Shown: piece by piece, positions 1 to 18,940 of the stretch | Numbering within the stretch: the first letter of the stretch is position 1 | Layout of the letters: every line of letters starts with the position of its first letter | DNA from: Leptospira kirschneri serovar Cynopteri str. 3522 CT | Lineage (GTDB): Bacteria > Spirochaetota > Leptospiria > Leptospirales > Leptospiraceae | Length of the DNA stretch: 64,000 nt | Direction of reading: 5' to 3' | NCBI RefSeq assembly: GCF_000243695.2 | Contig: NZ_AHMN02000004.1 | Location: 852,707 to 916,706 of the forward strand | Made by a program: the position numbers and the translations under genes | Notes under the pieces: generated by a model | Databases searched by the model: none | Seen by the model: only the letters and a program-made list of their open reading frames with translations | Told to the model about the DNA's origin: nothing

Positions 1-1531
<1,531 letters not shown>

Positions 1532-1534
1532 GGA

Positions 1535-4441
1535 CTAAAACCTATAGTCCCCGATTCCAAACACAAACTGAAATGCATTATCGGATTCAAATTTAGTGAA
1601 AGGATGATCCGCAACTCCAGTATACTTTAATTTTTGTGCAAAATAAATTCTAAGTGGAAGAACCGGAATTTGAATTCTAAGTCCTATTCCCCAAGAAAAT
1701 CGAAACTTATCCAAGGCAATATTATTTCCGGAAAGCACCAGATTAGCCGGGTTGTTAAGCTCTTCGAAAGTATAATCTGATTTTCTAAGAGCGGTTAAAT
1801 TATAATTATTAGCAAGGTAATAACCTACAGGATCTTTCATTTGAGCTTCTTTGACTCTTTGGTCGTAACTTTCAAAAAGATCCTTTCTTACGCCAGTAGC
1901 ACGGTTTACTTCTTCATACAAAGCGCCCGCATCAAAAAAAGCGACTAACCAAAGTAAGGTGGGCTCAATCGGAAAACGAAGTTCCGAGCCGAACATCATC
2001 CTAGTCGCGGCACCGTCTCTCCATTCGGTAGGATACTTTGCATCGTTATAAAACCATCCGCGTAGAGATTCATATCCACCTAAGAACTGTAAGTCTTGTA
2101 ACTGAATATAAGGTTTTTGAATTGGATCTTGTTTTCCATAGTAAGGAACTCTTTGATAGGTAAAAAGAGAAGAACTTCTAAATTCCTGAACGACTCTCCA
2201 ACGTCTGAGAGCGTTATTTCTAAAAAGTCCAAAAAGACTATAATCAAACCAAGTGTGATAGTATTCCGCAAGAACCCGATACTGATCAAAATGAGATTGT
2301 CCTCCGAGCGCCTGACCTACATTATCTATCTGAAAGAGTAAGTCATAACCTTGTGTAGGATTAAATACGTTATCTCTAATATCATACGCAATTCCATTTG
2401 AAATTTGAGAACGGAACTGCCATCCTCTGCGAACCTCCGCAAGAACCTGATCCGATACAAGAGAAGAAGGATTTGTAGAAGCGTAAATACTGGGAGAATA
2501 TCTATGAAAATGAGTCCAGTTGATAAAAATCCTATGACCGATTCCTACTGTAAAACCTACACCATCTCTGGAATAGATGGCTTGTTCTTTGATGGATTGT
2601 TGATTATTGTTTTCGGTAATCGAAACAGCTCCTACGTTATAGATTCTAGAAGAATAAAAAAGAGAAAGTGAAAGAGACCAAGGTTTATTATAAAGCCAAG
2701 GCTCCGTCCAAGTAATCTGAAAGAGCCTTCTAAAAGGACCAAACTCCAAACGGCCTGAAATTTTTTGACCAGTTCCGTTTAAATTGTTTTCGCCTACTTC
2801 GGTAAAGATGGAAAATCCTGTGATCGTGCCATAACCACCTCCCATAGAAACGGTTCCGGTCGGTTGTTCCACAACTTCTATAATCAGATTCATTTTGGTC
2901 TGATCGGAACCTGGTCTCATGTTAAAGTTCACTTCTTTAAAATAACCTAGATTAAAAATTCTTTCACGGGAACGATTGACTAAAATGGAATTGAACAAAT
3001 CTCCTTGTTTAAATAGAAGTTCTCTTCGAATCACACGATCTTGAGTTTTTTTATTTCCCTTGATGACTACGTTTTCCACGTAGGCAAGATTGTTTTCTCG
3101 TATATTAAAGTCTACGTGAACGAATTTTTTACCGTGTAACTCAGGTTTAGTGTTGTAAAGCTGTCTCAGGCGTTTAACATGAAGTTGAGAATATTCATTT
3201 TCACAGATTCTTCTTTCTTCTTCGGATTTACGGCTATAACAATTTTCATAATATTCTAAATTTTCACGATCTAAAGATACTATCTTTCTACGAGGAATTA
3301 CCTGAGCAAAAAGATAACCTCTCGAACTGTAAAGTTCGTTCATCGTTCCACGATCTCTCATAAAACGAGTCTCGTCGAAAATAACTCCTACGTCACCATC
3401 ATTGTAATCTAAACTCTTTTCGATTTCTTTAGGAGTAAATAGAGGTTTTAATTCTTCTTTTGTGGTTTCAGGAGGATTTTTTTCTTTGTTTAAAAAAAGA
3501 GGTCTGCCTTCTCCATCTAAAGACATGTCGTGATTTAAAGTATAACCGTTGAAAAAATAAACCTGGCCTTCAGAAATTTTAATGTTTACGATAATAACTC
3601 TTCTATCTTTTTTTTCTGGGTTTTCCCAGTGGATTTCCCAATTCGTTCCCTCTCGGATCAATTCAGCGTCCAGATAACCCTTACTTTTGAGATAAGCGAC
3701 AATCATATCCTTGTCCTTTTCAAAGGAAGATTCTTTAAAATTTCCACCTTCAAAAACTCCTTCCTCTTTCATCTCCATAATAGAAAGAATTTCGGAAGTT
3801 TCAATGGATTCGTTTCCGTAAACGTTGATTTTAGAAACCGGAATCTCTTCTCCTTCATCTATGATAAAACGAACTCGAACCAGATTTGTTTTAGGATCTG
3901 GTTTACCCAGTTCCACTTTTACATAAGCGAGGAAAAATCCTTCGTCTCTATATTTTTGAAGAATTAAATCTCTAGATTTTGTGATTTTTTGAGGTGTGAT
4001 CACCTCATTGTCTTTGAGAGGAAGTTTATCTCTTAGATCCGCAGGAAAAACTTCGTCTGCTCCTACAAATTCAATTTCTCTAACTCTAGGTCTTTCTTTA
4101 AGATCAAATATGATCCGAACACCGTCCTGGAAATCTTCCGCTTGAATATCTACAAAATAAAAAAAACCGGAGTTAAAGAGATTTTTTAAGTCTCGATCTA
4201 AAATTCTCTTTGTAAGTATTTTACCAACTTTTATCTCGATCATAGATTCGAGATCCGCGTCGGGAGTATTTTTATTTCCTTTGAATTTAACTTCTTTGAT
4301 TGTCTTTCCTAAGAAGTCACTTCGTTTGGAAAGGATTTGAGTCAATTCGCCTGAATAGAATAGAAGTCCTACAAGGATCGCAAATAGAGTTCCTTTTAAA
4401 ATTGGGGAGAATATTCGCTTCAACGTAAAATCTAAAACCAC
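1535..4441 (-). CDS. bamA: Outer membrane assembly factor BamA/Omp85
   Basis: This is the central component of the machine that folds beta-barrel proteins into the outer membrane. A short N-terminal hydrophobic segment is followed by five POTRA-like repeats (roughly residues 49-117, 118-195, 196-300, 300-453 and 455-530), each with a V..GN or similar core and a GYF/GYL turn. The C-terminal half is the 16-strand barrel. The signature L6 motif reads GYESLRGW near residues 789-796 (VRGF/Y in the family), and the chain ends in Phe, as most outer-membrane barrels do. At 968 aa it is longer than E. coli BamA (about 810 aa), mostly because the fourth POTRA is enlarged. The start is GTG. It lies downstream of exbD and just before the helicase gene. 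Confidence 0.95.
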   Translation of the reverse strand: MVLDFTLKRIFSPILKGTLFAILVGLLFYSGELTQILSKRSDFLGKTIKEVKFKGNKNTPDADLESMIEIKVGKILTKRILDRDLKNLFNSGFFYFVDIQAEDFQDGVRIIFDLKERPRVREIEFVGADEVFPADLRDKLPLKDNEVITPQKITKSRDLILQKYRDEGFFLAYVKVELGKPDPKTNLVRVRFIIDEGEEIPVSKINVYGNESIETSEILSIMEMKEEGVFEGGNFKESSFEKDKDMIVAYLKSKGYLDAELIREGTNWEIHWENPEKKDRRVIIVNIKISEGQVYFFNGYTLNHDMSLDGEGRPLFLNKEKNPPETTKEELKPLFTPKEIEKSLDYNDGDVGVIFDETRFMRDRGTMNELYSSRGYLFAQVIPRRKIVSLDRENLEYYENCYSRKSEEERRICENEYSQLHVKRLRQLYNTKPELHGKKFVHVDFNIRENNLAYVENVVIKGNKKTQDRVIRRELLFKQGDLFNSILVNRSRERIFNLGYFKEVNFNMRPGSDQTKMNLIIEVVEQPTGTVSMGGGYGTITGFSIFTEVGENNLNGTGQKISGRLEFGPFRRLFQITWTEPWLYNKPWSLSLSLFYSSRIYNVGAVSITENNNQQSIKEQAIYSRDGVGFTVGIGHRIFINWTHFHRYSPSIYASTNPSSLVSDQVLAEVRRGWQFRSQISNGIAYDIRDNVFNPTQGYDLLFQIDNVGQALGGQSHFDQYRVLAEYYHTWFDYSLFGLFRNNALRRWRVVQEFRSSSLFTYQRVPYYGKQDPIQKPYIQLQDLQFLGGYESLRGWFYNDAKYPTEWRDGAATRMMFGSELRFPIEPTLLWLVAFFDAGALYEEVNRATGVRKDLFESYDQRVKEAQMKDPVGYYLANNYNLTALRKSDYTFEELNNPANLVLSGNNIALDKFRFSWGIGLRIQIPVLPLRIYFAQKLKYTGVADHPFTKFESDNAFQFVFGIGDYRF

Positions 4442-4481
4442 CCGGATATTTGCAATGAATCAAAACCGCTCAAACCAGAAT

Positions 4482-4931
<450 letters not shown>

Positions 4932-4933
4932 AT

Positions 4934-5539
4934 TTATTTCATATATTTGAGAGCCTGACCGGAAAGATTTTCCATTTCAGCAATCGTGTCTTCTTTTTTC
5001 TTTTGAAAATAGTTATAAGCTACGTAAGCAGGAATCGCAATTGCAAGTCCCATTGCAGTAGTAATCAGCGCTTCACTAATTCCAACCTCGGCCCCTCTGG
5101 TTCCAGAACCTTCTTCAAAAGAACGAATGATTCCAAGTACAGTTCCCAAAACTCCTAAAAGAGGAGAAATCGTAGCGATCGTACCAAGTCCGGAAAGAAA
5201 TCTTTCCATTTTTAAGATCTGTGCAAAACCAGCCGAAAGCATTTCTTCTTCAGCCGCTTCTAAGTTTTTAAGAGAAGATTCAATACCTGCCTGGAGTACT
5301 AGAACAGAAGGCCCGCCCTTCATTCCTTTTAGAAAATCAATTGCGGTATTCCAATTTCTTTGGCGAAACAATTCTTTTAAAGAACGCCAGTCTTCTTGAG
5401 AAATCGGTTTCCATTTGGAAAAGTAAATCAGTCTTTCTATGATAATTGTAAAACCGATAATGGAAACTAAAACGATAACAATCGGTACAGATTCCGGAGG
5501 AATTGCAGAAATTAGAGAATCAGATTTAGCTAAAAACAT
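4934..5539 (-). CDS. exbB: ExbB/TolQ/MotA-type proton channel
   Basis: This is the polytopic subunit of the proton channel that works with ExbD. Three transmembrane helices are visible at about residues 18-38, 116-139 and 155-178. The last two contain the Gly/Ala/Thr-rich [14 protein letters not shown] and [14 protein letters not shown] stretches typical of MotA/TolQ/ExbB proteins. Its length (201 aa) is normal. An AGGAG ribosome-binding site lies about 12 nt before the ATG. A 26-codon open frame and a 15-bp palindrome lie directly upstream. The order recN, exbB, exbD, bamA on one strand suggests one transcription unit, with a 111-bp gap after recN that could hold its own promoter. Confidence 0.93.
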   Translation of the reverse strand: MFLAKSDSLISAIPPESVPIVIVLVSIIGFTIIIERLIYFSKWKPISQEDWRSLKELFRQRNWNTAIDFLKGMKGGPSVLVLQAGIESSLKNLEAAEEEMLSAGFAQILKMERFLSGLGTIATISPLLGVLGTVLGIIRSFEEGSGTRGAEVGISEALITTAMGLAIAIPAYVAYNYFQKKKEDTIAEMENLSGQALKYMK

Positions 5540-5562
5540 TTGAGTAAAATTCTCCTATAAGT

Positions 5563-5577
5563 AGAGTTTAAAACTCT
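5563..5577 (-). promoter_or_regulatory. Perfect 15-bp palindrome before exbB
   Basis: AGAGTTTAAAACTCT has two perfectly complementary 7-nt arms around one central base, 23 nt before the exbB start. It could be an operator or a small mRNA hairpin near the ribosome-binding site. No known regulator consensus is recognised in it. Confidence 0.3.
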
Positions 5578-5650
5578 CTTGTAGCTGCCAAACAGTTTTC
5601 TAATCCGCATACCTCCTTTTTATAGAGATTCTAAATCGAGAAATCTGCAA

Positions 5651-7357
5651 CTAAACCGCCTGTTTTTTCAGCAGTTCTTTTGCGTGTTCAAGAGCGCCTT
5701 TCGATACTCTCTGACCCGAAATCATTCTCGCAAGTTCCAAAGTTCTTTCTTCTAAACTTAGAAATTCCGCTTTGGAAAATGTACGTCCTCCTTCCACCGA
5801 TTTAGTAATTTTTAAATGATCGTTGGCAGCCGAAGCGATCTGCTGTAAGTGAGTAATCAAAATCAGCTGATGATTTTCGGCTAAATTCTTCAGTTTGCGA
5901 GCCACATCCATAGCGATCTCTCCACCTAAACCAGAATCGATTTCATCAAAAATCAAAACTCGTAAATTCGATTGTCTACCTAAAATGGAACGAATCGCCA
6001 ACATGACTCTAGAAACTTCTCCGCCTGAAGCAATCTTACGAAGTGGCCTAGGTTTTTCTCCTGGATTGGGACTAAAATAAAATTCGAGTTGATCGAGCCC
6101 GGATTCATTTACGATATAACTTTTACCAGAAGCGGAAACTTCTCCTTCCGGATTAGGTTCCCAACGTAATACAACCTGAACCGCAGCCCCAGGCATTCCG
6201 AGTTGCTCTAATTCCAATTTCAAAGAAGATTCAAAACGAACCAAAGATTCTCTTCTAGACTTGGAAAGTTGAATCGATAAAGAAGCAAGTCTAGAAGCGA
6301 CCTTTTCTATCTCTACTTCCATAGATTCCTTATTTTTGGAATTTTTTTCCATCGCCTCTAATTCCTGTTCTGCTTTATTTTTGCAGTCTAGGATCTCTGC
6401 TAAATCGGAACCATATTTCTTTTTCATCCTAGAAATCAGATCTAACCTAGATTGAACGAACTGAAGTCTATCCGGTAAAAAGAAAATCTCTTCCTTTTCA
6501 TCTAAAATGGAAGAATTGATTTCTTTCAGTTGTATATAAATTTCCTGTAAAGAATCTAAAGTTTTCGAAAAATCGGGTTGAATGGATTTGATTTTTTCTG
6601 CCGCGCTCAGAAGTTTCGGAAATAAAGGAAGAATGGCAGATTCGCTATCCGCCAGATGAGAAGATAAAATTTCATAATTCTCCGCCAGCAATTCTCCATG
6701 TGCAAGAAGATGTTCTTCTTGATTGAGTCCTTCTTCTTCTCCTTCTTTCAGATCCACCTCTTTAATTTCCCGAATTTGAAAGGTAAGAAATTCAATTCGT
6801 TTGGATTTTTCTTCTTCACTTCTACGCAATTCTTCCAGACGTTTTTTCAAACTTCTATAGGTAAGAAAACATTCCTTCACTTCGTTTCTCAAAGGGACAA
6901 GACCCGCGTGCAAATCGATGATGTCTAACTGTTCTCCCCGATCCAAAAGAAGAATCTGATCGTTTTGATTGTGAACTTCAGCGAGTAGTTCTCCTAACCC
7001 CCGAAGTGTAGTAGAAGAAGCCAGAGACTGGTTGATCAAAATTCTGGATTTCCCATCCCGGCCACATTCTCGATGTAAGGTGAGTTCTTGGGATTCAAAG
7101 GGAAAACCTTTCTCTTTGAGCCATTCCACAGCAGCTAGGTTTTTAGAAAGATCAAACACACCTTCTAACACATATCTAGGGGCGCTCGTTCGAATTTCCA
7201 TAGGACTGCTTTTTCCGCCTAACAGAGAAGAAATGGCGTCCAAAATGAGAGATTTTCCGGCTCCAGTCTCTCCAGTAATTACGGTCATTCCTTTTTGAAA
7301 ATCGATACAGGCTTCTTCAATCAGAGCAAAATCTCTTATATTCAGGGTCTTTAGCAT
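5651..7357 (-). CDS. recN: DNA repair protein RecN
   Basis: This is an SMC-like ATPase that acts early in double-strand break repair, tethering broken DNA ends for RecA. Walker A GETGAGKS is at residues 29-36. The middle of the protein is a long charged coiled coil. The C-terminal lobe has the ABC signature SGGEVSR and Walker [13 protein letters not shown], followed by a LITHLQQIA switch region. Its 568 aa match the family length. It is the first gene of the minus-strand run that leads into exbB and bamA. The 780-bp gap upstream should carry its promoter. No LexA-type box was identified by eye. Confidence 0.96.
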   Translation of the reverse strand: MLKTLNIRDFALIEEACIDFQKGMTVITGETGAGKSLILDAISSLLGGKSSPMEIRTSAPRYVLEGVFDLSKNLAAVEWLKEKGFPFESQELTLHRECGRDGKSRILINQSLASSTTLRGLGELLAEVHNQNDQILLLDRGEQLDIIDLHAGLVPLRNEVKECFLTYRSLKKRLEELRRSEEEKSKRIEFLTFQIREIKEVDLKEGEEEGLNQEEHLLAHGELLAENYEILSSHLADSESAILPLFPKLLSAAEKIKSIQPDFSKTLDSLQEIYIQLKEINSSILDEKEEIFFLPDRLQFVQSRLDLISRMKKKYGSDLAEILDCKNKAEQELEAMEKNSKNKESMEVEIEKVASRLASLSIQLSKSRRESLVRFESSLKLELEQLGMPGAAVQVVLRWEPNPEGEVSASGKSYIVNESGLDQLEFYFSPNPGEKPRPLRKIASGGEVSRVMLAIRSILGRQSNLRVLIFDEIDSGLGGEIAMDVARKLKNLAENHQLILITHLQQIASAANDHLKITKSVEGGRTFSKAEFLSLEERTLELARMISGQRVSKGALEHAKELLKKQAV

Positions 7358-9634
<2,277 letters not shown>

Positions 9635-9681
9635 TTAAGATAAAATTGTAATAAAATAGTCCATAATTTACTGAATTGAGA

Positions 9682-10076
<395 letters not shown>

Positions 10077-10103
10077 TCTTTAAACGATTACTTTAAAAAT
10101 CAA

Positions 10104-11084
<981 letters not shown>

Positions 11085-11089
11085 ATCTA

Positions 11090-12843
<1,754 letters not shown>

Positions 12844-12847
<4 letters not shown>

Positions 12848-13962
12848 AATTTAAGTTCCGGTTGTTTTTTATTTTTATTTCTGAGTTTAATTAATTTACC
12901 AGAAATGGAAGAAGGAAATTCTTCTTTGAGTTCCGACTCGGGCACCCATTTAAATTCTATGTGTTTCTTTTTTCTCAGACTTCTTTCAACTTTAGAAACG
13001 TTTTTCTCATCTAGGTCTGAGAATTTCAATCGAATCCTATGATTGGTGATCGAATGTTTTGTTTGAAGAGAATTTGAAACAATTCTGGAATTATCAAATA
13101 ATTCCTCCACCCATTCGTCCTTTTCATAGGGATGTTTTCCTTCTAATCGAAAAGGCAAAGAATAGATCGTTTTAAAAAATCTTCGAGTTGTATATTTCAC
13201 TAAAAGAACTTTATCCTCCGATTTTAAAAAAAGAAAATTGAGATCTAAATCTATCCAATTGTCCACGGACTTAGAAACAGGGATTTCTTTTTCTTTTCCT
13301 GCAGCTCTTGCTTCACAATGATTTTGTAATGGACAAGCGGAACAATTTGGAATCGGAACACAAACGAGCGCTCCTAATTCCATCACGGCTTCGTTATGAT
13401 CACCTGGAGATTGTGGAGTTAAAAATTCTTTCGCTAAATCCGCAAGAGTTTGATTAGTCGAAGTTAAACCAGGATCGGACTCGATCAAAAACAATCTAGA
13501 TAAAACTCGTTTTACGTTTCCGTCTAGAACTGCGTGAGGTTTTCCATAAGCGATCGATAAAACGGCGGAAGCGGTATAACTTCCTACTCCCGGAATTAAA
13601 AGTGCCTCTTCATAATTTTCAGGAAAACGGCTTTCGTATTTTTCTACAAGAAGTCTCGCTCCTTTTTTTAAATTTTTAGCCCTAGAATAATATCCAAGCC
13701 CCTTCCAATATTTCATCACCTCTTCTTCTGAAGCTTCGCTCAACGAATTCGGATCTGGAAATCTTTTTAAAAAGGTTTCATAAATCGGAAGCATTGCGGT
13801 GACTCTAGTTTGTTGAAGCATGATCTCGCTCACCCAAATTCTATATGCGTTTTTATTAATTCGAAATGGTAGTTCTCTTTTATTTTTATGAAACCAAGAA
13901 AGTAAATTTTTTCTAAGTTCTATGATCCGTTTAGGATCGATTGAGTTCGTATTGAATTCCAC
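12844..13962 (-). CDS. mutY: A/G-specific adenine DNA glycosylase MutY
   Basis: This base-excision enzyme removes adenine mispaired with 8-oxoguanine. Glu46 in SEIMLQQT is the catalytic acid. The helix-hairpin-helix [17 protein letters not shown] covers about 122-138, with catalytic Asp147 in VLDGN. An iron-sulfur loop carries Cys201, 207, 210 and 216. The first Cys spacing is 5 residues, one shorter than in E. coli. The C-terminal region ending around [12 protein letters not shown] is the NUDIX-like 8-oxoG recognition domain. It is the first gene of the run with ubiD and hldD, and 70 bp separate it from ychF. Confidence 0.94.
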
Positions 13963-14032
13963 TGTAACCCTAATTTAAAAAAAGAATCATTTTGAAAAAG
14001 CCAATCTTCAACAACTCCAAAATACGATTTCT

Positions 14033-15130
14033 TCAGGCGTTGATTCTAAAATAGATCACGTCTCCGTCCTGAACGATATATTCTTTTCCTTCAATTCTAA
14101 GTTTTCCCTCTTCTTTTACTTTTGTTTGAGTGCCTGCCTTGTTCAGATCTTCGTAACTCATCACTTCGGCTCGGATAAAACCTTTTTCAAAATCGGAATG
14201 AATCACAGAAGCTGCCTTAGGACCAGTGCTGTTGAAAGTAGTTGTCCAGGCCCTGACTTCCACTTCTCCGGCGGTAAAAAAAGTGATCAGGCCTAGAAGT
14301 TTATATGCAGTTTTGATCATACGATCTAGACCACTTTCTGTTTCTCCAATTTCTTTGAGAAATTCGATTTGTTCGTTTCGATCTAAACCGGAGATTTCTT
14401 CTTCAAAACGACCACAAAGAATTACAAGCTCTGCGTTTTCTTCTTTTGCCATTTGTCTGATCTGATTTAGTAAAGGTGTATCTTTTTTGGCAGCGTCCTT
14501 GTCCGCAATGTTCGCCACATACATAACTGGTTTTAACGTAATCAATTGAAAAGACTTGGCGATCTTTTTTTCCTCGTCTTTTAATTCGGCGAGTCTTGCC
14601 GGTTTTCCCGCTTTTAAAAGTGTTAAGATTTTTTCAAGAACGGAAGTTTGCTCCTGCGCTTCTTTATTTCCGTTCTTGGCGTTTTTTGAAACCCTTTGAA
14701 ACTGTTTATCCGCACTGTCTAAATCCGCAAAAATTAATTCCATGTTTACGATGGAAGCGTCCTCTACTGGATTCACTTTTCCGTGAACGTGAGTAACATT
14801 TTCATCTTCGAAAGCGCGCACAACGTGACAAATCGCATCTACTTCTCGGATATGGGAAAGAAATTTATTTCCAAGGCCTTCTCCTTGACTGGCACCTTTG
14901 ACAAGTCCGGCAATGTCTACAAATTCAATGATTGCAGGAACTACCTTTTGAGGTTTTGCAATTTCGGCCAGTCGATTCAGACGTAAATCCGGAACTTCTA
15001 CAATTCCTTTGTTGGGTTCGATGGTACAAAAAGGATAGTTTTCCATCTGTGCACCCGCTTTTGTAAGGGCGTTAAAAATAGTGGATTTACCAACGTTGGG
15101 AAGACCTACAATGCCGCAATTCAGACTCAT
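14033..15130 (-). CDS. ychF: Obg-like ATPase YchF/OLA1
   Basis: This ribosome-associated P-loop NTPase prefers ATP and acts in translation and stress responses. P-loop GLPNVGKST is at residues 9-17. The Obg-type G2 region YPFCTIEPN and G3 [16 protein letters not shown] follow, then a coiled-coil insertion and a C-terminal TGS domain ending [12 protein letters not shown]. Its length (365 aa) is exactly typical. It stands between mutY and a small exported protein on the same strand. In many bacteria ychF sits next to pth, but here pth is 17 kb away. Confidence 0.96.
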   Translation of the reverse strand: MSLNCGIVGLPNVGKSTIFNALTKAGAQMENYPFCTIEPNKGIVEVPDLRLNRLAEIAKPQKVVPAIIEFVDIAGLVKGASQGEGLGNKFLSHIREVDAICHVVRAFEDENVTHVHGKVNPVEDASIVNMELIFADLDSADKQFQRVSKNAKNGNKEAQEQTSVLEKILTLLKAGKPARLAELKDEEKKIAKSFQLITLKPVMYVANIADKDAAKKDTPLLNQIRQMAKEENAELVILCGRFEEEISGLDRNEQIEFLKEIGETESGLDRMIKTAYKLLGLITFFTAGEVEVRAWTTTFNSTGPKAASVIHSDFEKGFIRAEVMSYEDLNKAGTQTKVKEEGKLRIEGKEYIVQDGDVIYFRINA

Positions 15131-15169
15131 GCGATCCAGATTTTCCGGAATAGGCGAAAAGTAAAATCG

Positions 15170-16402
<1,233 letters not shown>

Positions 16403-16408
16403 CCTAAG

Positions 16409-17056
16409 TCAATCGATTCCTACGGATTTCAATAGAGTTTGCTCAAATTTCAGATAATTTTTTTCTTCTTTTTCTTGAAATAACGCATAACGTGTTTTGT
16501 ATTCAGAATCTTCTTGATAAAGGGCATCTTTCATTTCCGAGAGATGAGATTCTTCTTCTTTCAGAATCGCTTTTAAACTAACCGGAATTCCGTTCTCTTC
16601 TAGAATTTGATCGTATTCTTGGTATAAAAAATCCGCTCTTTCTTCAACGAGGTGGGTCACGTAAAGATAGGAAAGAAAGGATCGTTTTTTACCTTTAAAA
16701 CCAGATGAATTTAAGTTTTTTAAAACCATTCCGTCCAGTCTTTGAAAGTATAAGAATGCGGAAAAACCGCAGTGTAGGTTTCCCATTTGATAATCAGGAC
16801 AAGTACCTGGAGAAATTCTTTCGCTCATTCTTTTAAAAAAATGGGCGTGTCTAGTTTCTTCAGACGCGTGTCTAAGAATCATTTCTCCTACTGCAAATCC
16901 GCTTTGGGTCGCAAGAATTTTCCTAGAGCCGATATGTTCCAAAAAGGAAATGGTATTTAACCATCTGGAATGTATTTTCTGGTCTTGTATAATTTTTTTA
17001 AGAAAGAAACGGATGTTTTTTGTAGATAGAGAAAGATTTGTCAAAGCGGCTGTCAT
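16409..17056 (-). CDS. Ferritin-like diiron protein (unnamed)
   Basis: This 215-aa helical protein has the ferritin-like metal pattern Glu, ExxH, Glu, ExxH: Glu40, Glu67-x2-His70, Glu138 or 139, and Glu168-x2-His171. Such sites hold two irons and support oxidation, hydroxylation or iron handling. There is no signal peptide, so it should be cytoplasmic. It is divergent from ubiA with only 62 to 95 bp between them, and the gene after it encodes an exported protein. A hydroxylase acting on a quinone ring, as in COQ7, is one idea from the context. A tRNA hydroxylase (MiaE-like) or an iron store are others. Confidence 0.7.
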   Translation of the reverse strand: MTAALTNLSLSTKNIRFFLKKIIQDQKIHSRWLNTISFLEHIGSRKILATQSGFAVGEMILRHASEETRHAHFFKRMSERISPGTCPDYQMGNLHCGFSAFLYFQRLDGMVLKNLNSSGFKGKKRSFLSYLYVTHLVEERADFLYQEYDQILEENGIPVSLKAILKEEESHLSEMKDALYQEDSEYKTRYALFQEKEEKNYLKFEQTLLKSVGID

Positions 17057-17151
17057 AGACGTATCCTTTTTTAAAGGTCGGAAAAAATCATCGCTTTTTA
17101 GACTTTCTTTCCGATTTTATGCAGGAAAAGAACTTTGGAATTTTAAAGGTC

Positions 17152-18060
17152 ATGAATCAAACTCTAACATCTCTGAAGCAATATGGAAGTCTTATTAAGT
17201 TTTCTCATACATTATTCGCGCTCCCTTTTGCGGGAATTGCGTTTGTTCTATCTTTTCTAAAAACACAGGGGCGATCCTTATCGGACTGGGTTATTCTTTC
17301 GATTCTAATTTTGATTTCCATGATATTCGCAAGATCTGCAGCCATGGGTTTTAATCGAATTGTAGATACGGACATAGACTCAAAAAATGAGCGTACTCAA
17401 GATAGAGAAATTCCAGCAGGTAAAATTTCAAAACGTTCTGCTATTTTGTTCGTTGTTTTATCTTCTTGCGGATTTTTAATCGTGAGTTGGTTTATCAATC
17501 CTATGGCGTTTCTACTTTCTTTTCCTACCTTGATTATTCTTTTAGGATATTCTTTGGCAAAAAGATTCACTTGGTTTTGTCATTTCATTTTAGGTTTTTC
17601 GATCGGACTTGCACCACTTGCAACTTGGGTAGCAGTCCGAGAAGAAATCGTTTGGGAACCAATTCTTTGGACAATTGGTCTTGCATTCAATCTGGCTGGA
17701 TTTGATATTCTTTACGCCCTACAAGACCAGGAGTTCGATCAAAAAGAAGGACTTTATTCCATACCTGCAAAATTCGGAAGAAAAACTTCTCTTAGAATTG
17801 CAATCGCGAGTCATATCCTTTGTATCTGGTTCTTATTTATGGCCGGATTTGTTTCCGGACTTGGATTTATATTTATAATATTTTTAGCAGTTACCTCGTA
17901 TTTTCTTTTTCAAGAACATAAAATTGTTAGAGCCTCTGGAAATAATTTTTTTCCTCCTAAATTTTATCAAATTCATTCTTACATTTCTTTAATACTATTC
18001 GTAGGATTATTGTTTGATCGATTTTTCTATTTTTTATTTTTAGGAAATAAGATTTTATGA
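17152..18060 (+). CDS. ubiA: UbiA-family prenyltransferase
   Basis: This integral membrane enzyme joins a polyprenyl chain to an aromatic ring. The two Asp-rich motifs that bind prenyl diphosphate and Mg are clear: [15 protein letters not shown] near residue 75 and [16 protein letters not shown] near 190. About eight hydrophobic helices are visible. Start: an in-frame ATG exists 33 nt earlier (17119), but family alignment favours MNQTL, and neither has a strong ribosome site. With ubiD and ubiX nearby it fits a quinone pathway; in Leptospira that would be menaquinone. The gene is monocistronic, followed by over 1 kb of repeats. Confidence 0.9.
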   Translation: MNQTLTSLKQYGSLIKFSHTLFALPFAGIAFVLSFLKTQGRSLSDWVILSILILISMIFARSAAMGFNRIVDTDIDSKNERTQDREIPAGKISKRSAILFVVLSSCGFLIVSWFINPMAFLLSFPTLIILLGYSLAKRFTWFCHFILGFSIGLAPLATWVAVREEIVWEPILWTIGLAFNLAGFDILYALQDQEFDQKEGLYSIPAKFGRKTSLRIAIASHILCIWFLFMAGFVSGLGFIFIIFLAVTSYFLFQEHKIVRASGNNFFPPKFYQIHSYISLILFVGLLFDRFFYFLFLGNKIL

Positions 18061-18225
18061 ACTTCTCGATTAGACTTGAACTTATTTCAAAACTCTAAAA
18101 ACGACAAAAGATCGTTTGTTATATTAGAAATCTCTATAAAATGCAAAGATAATAATCCTACTCGGAACTACATAATAAGGTACCTATTTAATAGTTAACA
18201 CTTTAATCATGTGAATTTAGAGAAA

Positions 18226-18251
18226 GAAAATCGGGGCGAATAAAAAACTCA
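18226..18251 (+). repeat. 26-bp dispersed repeat, copy 1
   Basis: A 26-bp segment starting GAAAATC and ending AATAAAAAACTCA matches 39561-39586 at 24 of 26 positions; only the two bases after GAAAATC differ. The two copies are 21 kb apart and outside genes. Confidence 0.6.
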
Positions 18252-18332
18252 ATGTTGCTTCTTAAACGTAAGCAAACCACTTTCCAAACTAAAGCGTCTC
18301 ACTCTCTGAACTCAATAGATTGATTTCTAATA

Positions 18333-18599
18333 TGTGGGAACTACCGCAAATCACGATTTTACGAATCAATTTTTAAATTGTAAGAACTCATACTCTTAGA
18401 AAATTTTTTCTCGTTTTCTTATGTCGAACTCATTTGAATTAGAAGTAGAATTTTAAGTATTCTAATAGCCCTGAATAAGCTCCTTTAGATGCTTTGGGTT
18501 GATAAATTTTGTAGGAATTTTGGTAAAATGTAGGAACTCATACAAAAAAGTAGATCAAAAAGGACACAGGTAAAATCTAAAATCGTAGGAACTACCACG
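18333..18599 (+). repeat. Four copies of dispersed motif TGTRGGAACTNNYACA (plus orientation)
   Basis: Copies lie at 18333-18348, 18379-18394, 18529-18544 and 18584-18599. A decayed copy starts near 18510. The consensus is an imperfect palindrome: TGTGG and CCACA can pair around a GAACTA loop. Flanks are AT-rich and share little else. Copies of the same motif occur at seven other places in the window. Confidence 0.75.
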
Positions 18600-18665
18600 T
18601 TTTCGTAAAAATCCCCCCTCAATTTTCAGTACCATTTTTACATGCCTTTATAGTTAACGATCGTC

Positions 18666-18737
18666 CAATCAAATTTTTGTATAAAAACCATAATTTTGCG
18701 ATCATCAAATAAAAATTCATTTTATAGAGGTTCCAAT
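18666..18737 (+). repeat. 72-bp dispersed repeat, copy 1
   Basis: Running from CAATCAAATTT to GAGGTTCCAAT, this segment aligns over its full length with 31289-31361 upstream of xerC. The last 27 bp match at 23 positions and the whole at about 70 percent. It is non-coding in both places. Confidence 0.5.
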
Positions 18738-18754
18738 AATTTTTTAATAAAAGA

Positions 18755-18894
18755 TGTAATAGTTCCTACATTTATTCAAAATAGATCCATCAGTTCTTTT
18801 TAAAACCGAATCTAACAAACCACTCATGTAAAAAGGATTTACAATAATTTTATACTTCTAGAAACTTTAATCTTAGTTTGTAATAGTTCCTACA
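18755..18894 (-). repeat. Two inverted copies of the TGTRGGAACTNNYACA motif
   Basis: Copies at 18755-18770 and 18879-18894 are identical 16-mers, TGTAATAGTTCCTACA. This is the reverse complement of TGTAGGAACTATTACA seen at 39952. They face the four plus-oriented copies upstream in the same gap. Confidence 0.75.
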
Positions 18895-18940
18895 TTGGAT
18901 GATTTTACTGAGAATCATATAAAAGAATACCCGATCTTTT

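Noticed and set aside
5895..7298. Plus-strand frames inside recN
   Set aside because: They are shadows of the recN codons, with Ser/Phe-rich products and no ribosome sites.
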